Source of the DNA: Alphaproteobacteria bacterium
GTDB lineage: Bacteria > Pseudomonadota > Alphaproteobacteria > MPNO01 > UBA830
NCBI GenBank assembly: GCA_022822405.1
Contig: JAJEBT010000171.1
Coordinates: 1-64,000, forward strand
Length of the DNA: 64,000 nucleotides
Direction: 5' to 3'
A model generated the notes under the pieces. It did no database searches. It was not told the origin of the DNA and saw only the letters and a program-made list of their open reading frames with translations. Position numbers and translations under genes: made by a program. Positions 21,103-30,794 of this stretch are shown piece by piece; position 1 is the first letter of the stretch, and each line of letters starts with the position of its first letter.

Positions 21103-22311
21103 ATGAGGCAACGCACTGTCATCTCGATGGAACAGGCGCTGGCGTTGCCCTACGCCACGATGCGTTTCGTGCATCTCGGCTGGCGCGTCATCCGCGTCGA
21201 GGCGGTCGACGGGCGCGATCTGCCGGGGGACGCCAACCGCTATATCGGCGGCCCGGTGCCCGGCATCGAGCCCTACTCCTATTTCCTCGCCCAGAATGTC
21301 GGCAAGGAGGCGATCGCCCTCAACCTCAAGACGGCCGAGGGACAGGCCGTTCTCCATCACCTGATCCGAACCCTCGGCGCCGACGTCTTCTGCTGCAACA
21401 CCATGCCCGGCCGCTACCGGCCGCTCGGAATCGACTACGAGACGCTGAGCGCTGTCAGGCCGGGACTGATATGGGCGGCGATTTCGGCAATGGGTCCCGA
21501 CTATCCCGACGTTCCGGGTTACGATCCGGTCATCCAGGCGATGTCGGGCTACATGGAGGTTACCGGCTTCGCCGACGGGCCGCCGACGCTGATGGGCGTG
21601 CCCCTGATCGACCTCAAGGCCGGGGACGAAATCTATTCCAGCGTCCTTCTCGCGCTTGCCGACGGCGCCGACCGCTCGGGCGGGCGCCGCATCGACGTGT
21701 CGATGCTCCAGGCCGCGGCATCCTGGCTGATCACGCTGCTGCCGCTCATCGACCTCGACTGCGGGCCCGAGGAGATCACGCGCTGGGGCAACGCCCACCG
21801 GAAATTCATACCGACCAGCGTCTATCCGACGAGCGACGGCTACATCTATCTCGCCATCGGCAGCAACGCGCAGTGGCGCCGCCTGACCGCGATGGAGCGC
21901 TTCGCCGGCCTCGACCCGGACGGCAAACGCGGCACGCCCGAGGCGCGCTACGCCGACAGGGAGGCGATCTACCGCGAGATCGGGGAAGCCACCGGGCGCG
22001 ACACAGTGGAGGAGGTTTCGCGCGAGCTCTCGGCGGCCCAGATACCCAACACGCCGATCAACGACATCCGGGACGTCCACGCGATGCCGGCCATCCGCTC
22101 GCGGATGACCCGGACCACGCTGCCGGGCGGCAAGAAACTCCGGCTCCAGCCGATGGCCGTCGACCTTCCCGGCCGGCCCGCGGAATTCTCCGTGCCGCCG
22201 GCCTACGGCCAGGACACCCGCGCCGTCCTCGCGGAGATCGGCTATGGCGAAGCGGAGATCGACGATCTGGCAGGCGGCGGGCACATTTCCTGCGGCCGTC
22301 AGTCAGGCTGA
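21103..22311 (+). CDS. Class III (CaiB/BaiF) CoA-transferase family protein
   Basis: [69 protein letters not shown] (candidate catalytic Asp), [10 protein letters not shown]. Confidence 0.88.
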   Translation: MRQRTVISMEQALALPYATMRFVHLGWRVIRVEAVDGRDLPGDANRYIGGPVPGIEPYSYFLAQNVGKEAIALNLKTAEGQAVLHHLIRTLGADVFCCNTMPGRYRPLGIDYETLSAVRPGLIWAAISAMGPDYPDVPGYDPVIQAMSGYMEVTGFADGPPTLMGVPLIDLKAGDEIYSSVLLALADGADRSGGRRIDVSMLQAAASWLITLLPLIDLDCGPEEITRWGNAHRKFIPTSVYPTSDGYIYLAIGSNAQWRRLTAMERFAGLDPDGKRGTPEARYADREAIYREIGEATGRDTVEEVSRELSAAQIPNTPINDIRDVHAMPAIRSRMTRTTLPGGKKLRLQPMAVDLPGRPAEFSVPPAYGQDTRAVLAEIGYGEAEIDDLAGGGHISCGRQSG

Positions 22312-22403
22312 GGTCCGCCCATGCTCCCGGATCCCGCCGAACGGCGCGACGGCGGACCCCGGCGGTGCTCCGGCCGGGCCGGGCCGCCGCGGAACCGGCG
22401 CCG

Positions 22404-23597
22404 ATGACGCGGCTTCTTGAAGGCGTGCGCGTTCTGGACCTGACGAACGTGCTGGCGGGTCCGTTCTGCTGTCACCAGCTCGCGCATTTCGGCGCCGAGG
22501 TCGTCAAGGTCGAAGCGCGCGGCCGCGGCGACCTTGCGCGCGAACTCGGTGCCGACCCGGAGCTCAACGACCGCAAGATGGGCGTCTCCTTCCTCGCACA
22601 GAACGCCGGAAAGAAGTCGATCACGCTCGATCTCAAGAACCGCAAGGGCGCGGACCTGCTGAAGCGGCTCGTGGGGCGTTCCGACGTGCTTGTCGAGAAT
22701 TTCCGTCCCGGGGTCATGAACCGGCTGGGGCTGGGCTGGGAGGATCTCAGAGAGGTCAATCCCGGGCTCGTCTATTGCGCAATTTCCGGGTTCGGCCAGG
22801 ACGGCCCGTGGTCCCGGCATCCAGCCTACGACCAGATCATCCAGGGCGTCTCCGGCCTGATGTCGATCACCGGCGACGACGGCAGCGCGCCGTTGCGGAC
22901 CGGCTTTCCGGTTGCCGACACGATCGGCGGGCTCACCGCCGCCTTCGCGATCGCGGCGGCGCTCAACGACCGCGGCACGGGCGCCTTCATAGACGTCTCG
23001 ATGCTGGAATCGGTGCTCGCCACCGCCGGATGGGTGATCTCGAACTGGCTGATCGCGGGCCAGCGCCCGGCCGCGCACGGAAACGAGAACGTAACCTCTG
23101 CGCCCTCCGGGACGTTCCGGGCCGGGGACAGGCCGATCAACATTGCCGCGAACAAGGACGAGCAGTGGCATGCGCTGGCCGGCTGTCTCGGACGGGAGGA
23201 TCTCCTCGAACGTCCGGAATTCCGCACCCGGGAAGACCGCAAGGAGAACCGGATGCTGCTTCGCGCGGAGATCGAGAAGGAAACGGCGAAGCGGACGGCC
23301 GGCGAACTGGTCCGGGATCTGGTCGCTATCGGCGTGCCGGCCGGCGAGGTGCTCGACATTCCCGCGATTCTCGACCACGAGGTCATTGCCTCGCGCGGAT
23401 TGATCGCCAGTTTCCCCGACGTGCCAGGGGCCGGCCGCGACATTCGCGTCGTCCGGACGGGCGCCAAGGTGGATGGCGCAGCGCCGTCCGTCGAGGCCCC
23501 GCCAGCGCCTCTCGGCGCGCACAATGCCGAGATATTCGGCGAACTCGGCATCGGCGAGGAAGAGCTTTCCCGCCTCGAGGAGGAGGGCGTCATATGA
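22404..23597 (+). CDS. Class III (CaiB/BaiF) CoA-transferase family protein
   Basis: LLEGVRVLDLTNVLAGPFCCHQLAHFGAEVVKVE, DVLVENFRPGVMNRLGLGWEDL, FPVADTIGGLTAAFAI, GAFIDVSMLES. Confidence 0.93.
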   Translation: MTRLLEGVRVLDLTNVLAGPFCCHQLAHFGAEVVKVEARGRGDLARELGADPELNDRKMGVSFLAQNAGKKSITLDLKNRKGADLLKRLVGRSDVLVENFRPGVMNRLGLGWEDLREVNPGLVYCAISGFGQDGPWSRHPAYDQIIQGVSGLMSITGDDGSAPLRTGFPVADTIGGLTAAFAIAAALNDRGTGAFIDVSMLESVLATAGWVISNWLIAGQRPAAHGNENVTSAPSGTFRAGDRPINIAANKDEQWHALAGCLGREDLLERPEFRTREDRKENRMLLRAEIEKETAKRTAGELVRDLVAIGVPAGEVLDIPAILDHEVIASRGLIASFPDVPGAGRDIRVVRTGAKVDGAAPSVEAPPAPLGAHNAEIFGELGIGEEELSRLEEEGVI

Positions 23598-24394
23598 CGG
23601 ACGGCAGACCCGATCCGGGCGACTGGTGGCGAACGTCGATCATCGACACGGAACCCGGCAGGATCGTCATCCGCGGCCGCCCGGTCGAGGAGCTGATCGG
23701 CACGTGGACCTTTGCCCAGGTCATATGGCTGATGACCACCGGCGAGGAACTCACCGCGGCGCGGGCAAAACTCCTCGAGGCGGCACTGGTCGCCGCGGTC
23801 GACCACGGCCCGCACGCGCCCTCGATCGCGGCCGCGCGAATGGCGATCACCTGCGGCGTCGGGATCAACAACGCGCTTGCCAGCGGCGTCAACATGCTCG
23901 GCGACGTGCACGGCGGCGCCGGTGAGCAGGCGCTCGAACTCTTCACCGAAATATCCGAGGCGATGGAGGGCGGCCGGTCCGCGGAGGTCGCCGTTGCCGA
24001 GGGCCTCGACCGGTGGCAACGCGAACGGACGGCCTATGTTCCCGGATACGGCCATCGCTTTCACAAGAGTCTCGATCCGAGGGCGCTGCCGCTGCTCGGC
24101 CTCGTCGACGAGGCCGCGGAGGCCGGAGACGTCATCGGCCGTCACGCGAAGATCGCACGGTCGGTCGAGAAGGCGCTCGCCGACGAGAAGGGCAGGCCCG
24201 TCCCGCTCAACATTGACGGCGCCACGGCAGTGATCTTCGGCGAACTCGGCTGTCCGCCGGCGCTCGCGCGCGGACTCTTCTGCCTGTCGCGATCGGTGGG
24301 CATCGTCGCCCACGCCTGGGAACAGTCGGTCCAGGGCGGGCGCAACAAGGGGCCGGTCCCGCCGGAGTACGGATTGACTTACGACGGACCCTGA
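23594..24394 (+). CDS. Citryl-CoA lyase-like protein (citrate-synthase fold)
   Basis: IRGRPVEELIGTWTFAQVIWLMTTGEELTAARAKLLEAALVAAVDHGPHAPS, VPGYGHRFHKSLDPRALPLLGL, SRSVGIVAHAWEQ; ATGA overlap with upstream gene. Confidence 0.8.
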   Translation: MTDGRPDPGDWWRTSIIDTEPGRIVIRGRPVEELIGTWTFAQVIWLMTTGEELTAARAKLLEAALVAAVDHGPHAPSIAAARMAITCGVGINNALASGVNMLGDVHGGAGEQALELFTEISEAMEGGRSAEVAVAEGLDRWQRERTAYVPGYGHRFHKSLDPRALPLLGLVDEAAEAGDVIGRHAKIARSVEKALADEKGRPVPLNIDGATAVIFGELGCPPALARGLFCLSRSVGIVAHAWEQSVQGGRNKGPVPPEYGLTYDGP

Positions 24395-24437
24395 TCTAGC
24401 AACGCCCATACATATCCAATCACCGGAGAACAAGGGC

Positions 24438-25433
24438 ATGAAAACGACTGATTTGGCGGGACGTTCCGTTCTCGCTGCGGTCGCCGCGGCGGCAATGCTC
24501 GCGGCAGCGCCGGTCTCGGCGCAGGCGGCCGACAAGATGATCGACAAGATCCACTTCCTCATCCCCGGCGGCGCCGGCGGCGGCTGGGACGGCACCGCGC
24601 GCGGCACCGGCGAAGCGCTGACCAAGTCGGGCATCGTCGGCACGGCGTCCTACGAGAACATGTCCGGCGGCGGCGGCGGCAAGGCGATCGGCTACCTGAT
24701 CGAGAACGCCGCCTCCAACCATGGAACGCTGATGGTCAACTCGACGCCGATCGTCATTCGCTCGCTGGTCGGACGTTTCCCCCACAACTTCCGCGACCTG
24801 ACGATGATCGCCGGCACGATCGGCGACTACGCCGCCATCATCACCGGCAAGAACAGCCCCTACAAGAATTTCGCGGACCTCGTCGCAGCCTACAAGAAGG
24901 ACCCGAAGAAGGTGGCGGTCGGCGGCGGTTCGGTGCCGGGCGGAATGGACCATCTGGTGGCCGCGATGGCCTTCCAGGCGGCGGGCGCCGATCCGACCAA
25001 GGTCAAGTACATCCCCTATGACGCCGGCGGCAAGCTTAACGCCGCGATTCTGTCCGGCGAGGTCAATGCCGGATCGACAGGCTTCTCCGAAGCGGTGGCG
25101 CTGGCCAAGGCCGGAGAAATGCGGATACTCGCCGTGACCTCGGACAAGCGCGTGCCGGCCTTCAAGGACGCCCCCACCCTCAAGGAGCAGGGATACGACG
25201 CGACGTTCGTCAACTGGCGGGGCTTCTTCGCAGCGCCCGGCCTGCCGGCGGCGAAGGCGGACCAGTACCGCAAGGCGCTTGCGGCAATGTATGCGACACC
25301 GCAATGGAAGGCCGTCCGCGACCGGAACGGCTGGGTCGACATTCACAATTCGGGCAAGGATTTCGTGGCCTTCCTCGAAACTCAGGAGACGGTGATCAAG
25401 AAGCTAATGCAGAAGCTCGGCTTCCTGAAATAG
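24438..25433 (+). CDS. Tripartite tricarboxylate transporter substrate-binding protein (TctC family)
   Basis: Signal peptide; FLIPGGAGGGWDGTARGTGEAL; followed by tctB and tctA. Confidence 0.9.
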   Translation: MKTTDLAGRSVLAAVAAAAMLAAAPVSAQAADKMIDKIHFLIPGGAGGGWDGTARGTGEALTKSGIVGTASYENMSGGGGGKAIGYLIENAASNHGTLMVNSTPIVIRSLVGRFPHNFRDLTMIAGTIGDYAAIITGKNSPYKNFADLVAAYKKDPKKVAVGGGSVPGGMDHLVAAMAFQAAGADPTKVKYIPYDAGGKLNAAILSGEVNAGSTGFSEAVALAKAGEMRILAVTSDKRVPAFKDAPTLKEQGYDATFVNWRGFFAAPGLPAAKADQYRKALAAMYATPQWKAVRDRNGWVDIHNSGKDFVAFLETQETVIKKLMQKLGFLK

Positions 25434-25500
25434 AACTTGCCGGCCGGGACGCCCGCACCGGGCGCCCCGGCCGGTTTCCCGTTTGCGCACGGGAGGGAAC

Positions 25501-25986
25501 GTGACCCTCGAGAGGGCGATTGCCGGCATATTCATCGCCGTTTGCCTAGCGTACGGCTACACGGCGTTCGTGGTCATGGAGGCAGAACTCCTGCCGTTCG
25601 AGCGCAACATGACCTTCCTTCCCAACATCCTGCCTCAATGGCTGAGCGTGCTCGGCGTGATCGCCGGGTTTTTCGTGCTTGTCCGTTCGAAGCCGGCAGC
25701 GGACGCGGAGCTCGACCCCGGCGGCATCGATATTCGCAGGCTCCGACAGTACAAGCTCGGCCAGGCGATTTTTCTGCTGGCGCTGATGATTGCCTATGCC
25801 CTGCTGCTGCGGCCTGTCGGCTTCGTCGTCGCGACGTCGCTTTTCCTGCTTGTCGGCGGCGTCATTCTCGGCGAGAGGCGCTACGTCGTTCTCGTTCCCG
25901 TCTCCGTGCTGGCCGCCTTCGTCGTCTGGTATCTGGTGCAGGAGGTGCTCGGAATCTTCCTCCGCCCATGGCCGGCATTCGTCTGA
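25501..25986 (+). CDS. Tripartite tricarboxylate transporter TctB family protein
   Basis: About 160 aa, four TM; GTG start; between tctC and tctA. Confidence 0.85.
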   Translation: MTLERAIAGIFIAVCLAYGYTAFVVMEAELLPFERNMTFLPNILPQWLSVLGVIAGFFVLVRSKPAADAELDPGGIDIRRLRQYKLGQAIFLLALMIAYALLLRPVGFVVATSLFLLVGGVILGERRYVVLVPVSVLAAFVVWYLVQEVLGIFLRPWPAFV

Positions 25987-25998
25987 AGGATACGGGCC

Positions 25999-27519
25999 GT
26001 GCTTGAGGGAATAGTCGCCGGACTGTCGACCGCCTTCAGCCTCCAGAACCTGATCATGGTCGTTGCCGGCTGCATTATCGGCACCGTCATCGGCATGCTT
26101 CCGGGCCTCGGCCCAATGTCGATCATCGCGATCATGATTCCGGTCGCCGTCCAGCTCGGCGATCCCTCCGCCGCCCTGATTCTGCTCGCGGGCGTCTATT
26201 ACGGTGCCATATTCGGCGGTTCCACCTCGTCGATCCTGATCAACGCGCCCGGCGTCGCCGGCACCGTGGCCACGTCCTTCGACGGCTATCCGCTTGCGCG
26301 CCAGGGCCTCGCAGGCAAGGCGCTGACGATCGCGGCCATCGCCTCCTTTGCCGGAGGCACCATCGGTGCCATCCTTCTCCTCGGGTTTGCGCCCGGGCTC
26401 GCGAGCGTCGCCCTCCTCTTCCATTCCTCGGAATATTTCGCGCTGATGGTCGTGGGCCTCGCCGCCATCGCCGCGTTCGCCGGCGCCGGCCAGGTCGCGA
26501 AGGCGCTGATGATGACCATTCTCGGCGTGATGCTCGCGACGGTCGGGGAGAGCGCGCTGTTCAACGCCCCGCGCTTCACGCTGGGCCTCCAGGACCTCCA
26601 GAGCGGCCTCAGCTTCATCACCCTCGCCATGGCGCTATTCGCGCTGCCGGAGGCGCTCTATCTCGTTCTCGATCCCAAGCGCTCGAAACGCGGCGAAGGC
26701 GGCGACAGCAGGATCTCGAACCTCCGGATCACACGCAGCGAAGCGAAGGAGATCGCTCCTGTCATAGGCCGCCAGTCGCTCCAGGGCTTCTTCATCGGCG
26801 TCATGCCGGGCGCCGGGGCAACCATAGCATCCTTTCTCGGCTACGCCGTGGAACGCAACATCGCCAAGGGCGAAGACCGCGTGAAGTTCGGCAAGGGCTC
26901 GGTTAAGGGCCTAGCCGCGCCCGAGACTGCCAACAACGCCGCCTGCACGGGCTCGTTCGTGCCGCTGCTGACCCTTGGCATTCCCGGTTCCGGCACCACC
27001 GCCATCCTTCTCGGCGCGCTGATCGCGCTCAACGTCGCACCGGGCCCGCGCCTGATGGTCGACAATCCCTCAATCTTCTGGGCAGTGATCATCTCGATGT
27101 ATGTGGGCAACGTCGTGTTGTTGATCCTCAATCTGCCACTCATTCCTTACATCGCAAAACTTCTCGAAATTCCACGGAATTACCTCATTCCCTTCATCCT
27201 TTTTTTCACGATGATGGGCAGCTATATCGGCCAGAACAACGCCACAGAACTGCTGCTGCTGGCCGGCATGGGTATCGTGGCGACGATCATGCGGATGGCG
27301 GGCTTTCCGCTGGCGCCGATGCTGATCGGGTTCATCCTCGGACCGCTCCTCGAGAACAACTTCGCGCGCGCCATGAACCTGAGCGACGGCGTCAGTTTTA
27401 TGTGGGAACGGCCGATGACTGCAGCGCTCCTGGTTTTCGCGATCACCCTGATCTTCCTGCCATCCATCCGGACGGGATTCGACCGTTTGATAAGGCGGCG
27501 CGCCATCGCCGACAAGTAG
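25999..27519 (+). CDS. Tripartite tricarboxylate transporter permease (TctA family)
   Basis: GCIIGTVIGMLPGLGPMSIIAIMIP, YGAIFGGSTSSILINAPGVAGTVATSFDGYPLARQGLAGKAL, LTLGIPGSGTTAILLGAL. Confidence 0.95.
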   Translation: MLEGIVAGLSTAFSLQNLIMVVAGCIIGTVIGMLPGLGPMSIIAIMIPVAVQLGDPSAALILLAGVYYGAIFGGSTSSILINAPGVAGTVATSFDGYPLARQGLAGKALTIAAIASFAGGTIGAILLLGFAPGLASVALLFHSSEYFALMVVGLAAIAAFAGAGQVAKALMMTILGVMLATVGESALFNAPRFTLGLQDLQSGLSFITLAMALFALPEALYLVLDPKRSKRGEGGDSRISNLRITRSEAKEIAPVIGRQSLQGFFIGVMPGAGATIASFLGYAVERNIAKGEDRVKFGKGSVKGLAAPETANNAACTGSFVPLLTLGIPGSGTTAILLGALIALNVAPGPRLMVDNPSIFWAVIISMYVGNVVLLILNLPLIPYIAKLLEIPRNYLIPFILFFTMMGSYIGQNNATELLLLAGMGIVATIMRMAGFPLAPMLIGFILGPLLENNFARAMNLSDGVSFMWERPMTAALLVFAITLIFLPSIRTGFDRLIRRRAIADK

Positions 27520-27827
27520 TTCGGTCAGACGCGCTGCATCAGAGCCATTTCCTTGTATCTCGACCTACTGCCAAGAGACAACAACCGAAGAAAACGGCTA
27601 CACGACAAACGGCTGGTTGAGTATTTTTAAGAAGTCTTTTACGGCATCCCTCGACATTCGCGACTTCAGGGCCTGACAGCATTTCACCCAATCCCGTTCA
27701 GGCCGACTGATACCGCCGCACGTCGATCTCGTCGGCCCGCGCGCGCATCTGCGCCGCATCGTTCCTGACGATCTCCAGAACCTTCGGGCGCCAAGTGCGA
27801 AGCAGAAACCTCGCTTCGCCGCGCTCG

Positions 27828-29627
27828 TCAATCGGCAGTGCTCTCGATTCTCTCCTTCCAGATCTCGACTGCTCGATTAACGCGGTCGGAGGCGGGTTCA
27901 ACGTCTTCAAGGTGCGCGCTCAGACGGCCACACAGAGACGCGACGACATCGCGAGCCGCCCCCGCATTCATGCCCATCGTTACGCCCGCCCGGACAAAGT
28001 CGCGGGACGACAAACGATTCCGCTTGCCCGCCAGCGAGAGGGCGAGGTGATCGCTCTCGAGGCCCGGAAGGACCCGTGTCGTCACGGCATCGTAGACCGG
28101 AGCGAGCCGGACGGATGTGAAATTCTCCGCTCCGTCGGAGGCAACACGCAGAACGGCCAAATTCTTCAAGTGGCAATCGCCATCCGCTATGAGCCAAGCG
28201 AGCACGGCGCGGCCAAGCAGCACCGCGACATCCGCTTCGGCGTCGCTGGAGACGCTCCGCAGCGCCCGGGCGACCTGCTCGATGGAACCCTCGTATTTTT
28301 CGGAAGGCGCGACACCGCGAACGGACGCCATGTCTTCCATTGCGACCTTTCGACGGTCTTTGCGGTCTCGCCGGATATCGAAGCGTTCGACGAGCAGCGC
28401 GTCGGGGAGGTTGCCAGGCATCGAGACCATTGCGTGCGCAGCCGCCTCGAACCCGCAGGCCCTGGCCGCCGCCAGACATGCCGCTTCGACGAGAGGAAGG
28501 TCTTCGAAGCCGGCTCCCGGCGAAGGCTTGAGGATATGCGTGAAGGCCAGCTCTCCGGCCGGCCGCAACACGCCGGCATGGGAAAGGTTCATCGGCGCCT
28601 TGATCTGAACCCCCGACAGTCGCGGCGTCGCGTCCGATGCAAACAGCGCGGCCATGCGGTCTTCCAGCGTCTCGTCGAATGCAGGCGCGGGCCCGGCGTA
28701 GCCGCCGGCGAATGCGCCCTCTTTCGTGTACGCTTCGAGCCGTCCCTCCAGCATATCCGCGGGAAGAGTGCGAAGATCGTCCGCGTCCTCGGAGATGACA
28801 ATGTTGGACATGTAGCGCTTCCCGCCGGATATCAGCTCTAGCTCCGACTTCGGCTTCAGGACGCGTTCAAGCCAGCCTTCCGGTAGCAAGCTCTCAATGA
28901 AGGGCGGCAGGCGGCCCGGCGGCCCGGTCCGAACCGGCGTCGCGCCTTCTGTCGCGGTTTGCTCCCAGCGCCAGCCCGATCCGTCATGAGACAACACTCC
29001 GATCTTCTCGCCGTGCCATCCGACATGAAGCGCCCTCCCCCGCGGCGGCGCCTCTCGAAGCGGCGTGGCGATGAACGCTTCCGCGCGCCCCGCCTCCGCC
29101 CGCCATCCGTTGGCCTCGGCCAGTCGCCAGCACTCCATGATCGCCGTCTTCTTGCCGCCGGCGTTCTCGACGAGCCGCGCGGCGATATCGGCCTGCATGT
29201 CGATCGGCATCGCCGCGCCGGCTTCGCTGCGCCGCCGGAAGGATTCCAGATACCGAAAGCGAAGCGACGAGCGCCGGACTCTCAGGTCGCCCATTGGGTC
29301 GGTAGTTTGAACGGTCTCCGTTTCGGGCGCATCGGGCGCGCGCGTCTGCACGATTTCCAGGGTGCGCAGCCGTGTGCGTGCATTGCGCCGACCGCTCAGG
29401 AACAGGCGCCTGTCAGGCGTAGGCGCGAGCCGCTCGGCGCTGGGGCCGCAAAGATACGTCCTCGGGTATAGATAGGCGGCGATCCGGAGCGCGTGATCGA
29501 ACAGGACAGCGTCGGGGTCATCCTCCGATGCGATATAGATGCCCCGCATGATCTGGACGAGCCTGCCGGTCTCTATGCCATATTGGGCGCGGTGCTTGTC
29601 GATGGTCTCACCGACGAGGTGCAGCAT
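27828..29627 (-). CDS. HipA-like kinase with N-terminal AbiEi-like/winged-HTH region
   Basis: C-terminal half: SGVQIKAPMNL, THILKPSPGAGFEDLPLVEAACLAAARACGFEAA, LLVERFDI, LAWLIADGDCHLKNLAVL. N-terminal half: GRLVQIMRGIYIASEDDPDAVLFDHALRIAAYLYPRTYLCGPSA. Confidence 0.75.
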   Translation of the reverse strand: MLHLVGETIDKHRAQYGIETGRLVQIMRGIYIASEDDPDAVLFDHALRIAAYLYPRTYLCGPSAERLAPTPDRRLFLSGRRNARTRLRTLEIVQTRAPDAPETETVQTTDPMGDLRVRRSSLRFRYLESFRRRSEAGAAMPIDMQADIAARLVENAGGKKTAIMECWRLAEANGWRAEAGRAEAFIATPLREAPPRGRALHVGWHGEKIGVLSHDGSGWRWEQTATEGATPVRTGPPGRLPPFIESLLPEGWLERVLKPKSELELISGGKRYMSNIVISEDADDLRTLPADMLEGRLEAYTKEGAFAGGYAGPAPAFDETLEDRMAALFASDATPRLSGVQIKAPMNLSHAGVLRPAGELAFTHILKPSPGAGFEDLPLVEAACLAAARACGFEAAAHAMVSMPGNLPDALLVERFDIRRDRKDRRKVAMEDMASVRGVAPSEKYEGSIEQVARALRSVSSDAEADVAVLLGRAVLAWLIADGDCHLKNLAVLRVASDGAENFTSVRLAPVYDAVTTRVLPGLESDHLALSLAGKRNRLSSRDFVRAGVTMGMNAGAARDVVASLCGRLSAHLEDVEPASDRVNRAVEIWKERIESTAD

Positions 29628-29667
29628 TTCCTACTTTCTCGCTTTTTCTAATCGAACAAGTAGGAAA
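29627..29667. promoter_or_regulatory. Inverted repeat TTTCCTACTT-N21-AAGTAGGAAA overlapping the HipA-like gene start
   Basis: Perfect 10-bp arms at 29627-29636 and 29658-29667, just upstream of/at the start codon on the minus strand. Confidence 0.55.
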
Positions 29668-30162
29668 ATCGCTGCACATTGTCAAGGCAATCAGACTTTC
29701 GCGTACTGTATAGTTGCAATAGTTGGAATTCGATCACACGGGTTGATAACGAGTACGTGCGGCTCACCGTCGGCGAGGACACCAAAACCATACTGTCCAG
29801 CAGCCGCCCAGAAGAGCACGCCCCGGCCGGCGTCCCGGGGGACCTTTCAGGCCAGCAGGCCCCACTCCAGCGACGCAGGTCGGCTGGGCCTGCAGCAGAC
29901 CGGGAAGGGGACGCTTTCGGGCAGACCCGGCCAAGGTCGGCGGTGATCACGCGAGAGTTCCGGCTCTCGCGCGCCCAGGTGGACGCGGAGGCGGCCGCGG
30001 CGAAGCCGGACCTGGCCGTTCGGCGGCGCGGGAACTGGATCGCTATTTCGGGTGTTTTCCCTGATGCGTTTCCCCGTCGCATTCTCCGGATCTGATCGTC
30101 GCACCAGACGCTGTGCTCCTCCCAAGCAGCTCTTTCGGGGACCGCCATCGAGCCAGCGAAAG

Positions 30163-30792
30163 TCAGGCTTCGTATATCCGGATTCCGAGCGGCGCCGACT
30201 TGCCGCCGTTCGTCGGTGACGTGTCTGCCGGGCAGGCGGACACAGCAGCAAGAATGTTCATCTCCGCACGCATTTCAATGAAATCGTCCTCCCCGACCTC
30301 GGTCGGGCGAATGGTAAAGGTCCCATCGGTATGCAGATCGACATTCATGAACACGTTGAAGACATCGATGATGTCGTCTCCGGTCAGTCCGAAAGGCTCC
30401 AGGGCCTCCCGGAGGTTTTCCTGGCAGGAGCGGTGGCTCCCGGCGGCAAGGCTGTCGCGAATCTCGTAGAGCCGCTGCGAGCAGCGCCCGCCCATGTTGC
30501 CCCAGTGGTTCGGATAGGTGTCCTGCAGAACCGTCATCATCACGTTCTCGCGCGGCGGCTTGGAATAGAAATACCGGAACGACTTGCTTGTGCCGGTTCC
30601 CGCGATGACGTTGATGGCCCAGCTCTGCCCGCAATGGAACATCTCCTTGTAATCGTCCGCATTGAAGAAGACACAGTCGCCGACCTGCCCGCCGACGATC
30701 TGGTGAATGTGGAAGGTCTGGCCCTTCTTCACTTCGAACGCCCGGCCGTGGCGGGCCGGGATCACGAATTCCTCGACAAGTCTGGCTGTCAT
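30163..30792 (-). CDS. DUF1989 / urea carboxylase-associated family protein
   Basis: EFVIPARHGRAFEVKKGQTFHIHQIVGGQVGDCVFFNADDYKEMF; CQENLREALEPFGL; VFNVFMNVDLHTDGTF. Confidence 0.85.
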   Translation of the reverse strand: MTARLVEEFVIPARHGRAFEVKKGQTFHIHQIVGGQVGDCVFFNADDYKEMFHCGQSWAINVIAGTGTSKSFRYFYSKPPRENVMMTVLQDTYPNHWGNMGGRCSQRLYEIRDSLAAGSHRSCQENLREALEPFGLTGDDIIDVFNVFMNVDLHTDGTFTIRPTEVGEDDFIEMRAEMNILAAVSACPADTSPTNGGKSAPLGIRIYEA

Positions 30793-30794
30793 GA

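Noticed and set aside
22826-24643. 605-aa minus-strand ORF
   Set aside because: Antisense to the CoA-transferase and lyase genes; no family motif.
29679-30148. ORFs between the HipA-like gene and DUF1989
   Set aside because: Several short overlapping frames on both strands, none with recognisable motifs or a ribosome-binding site; treated as non-coding or decayed.
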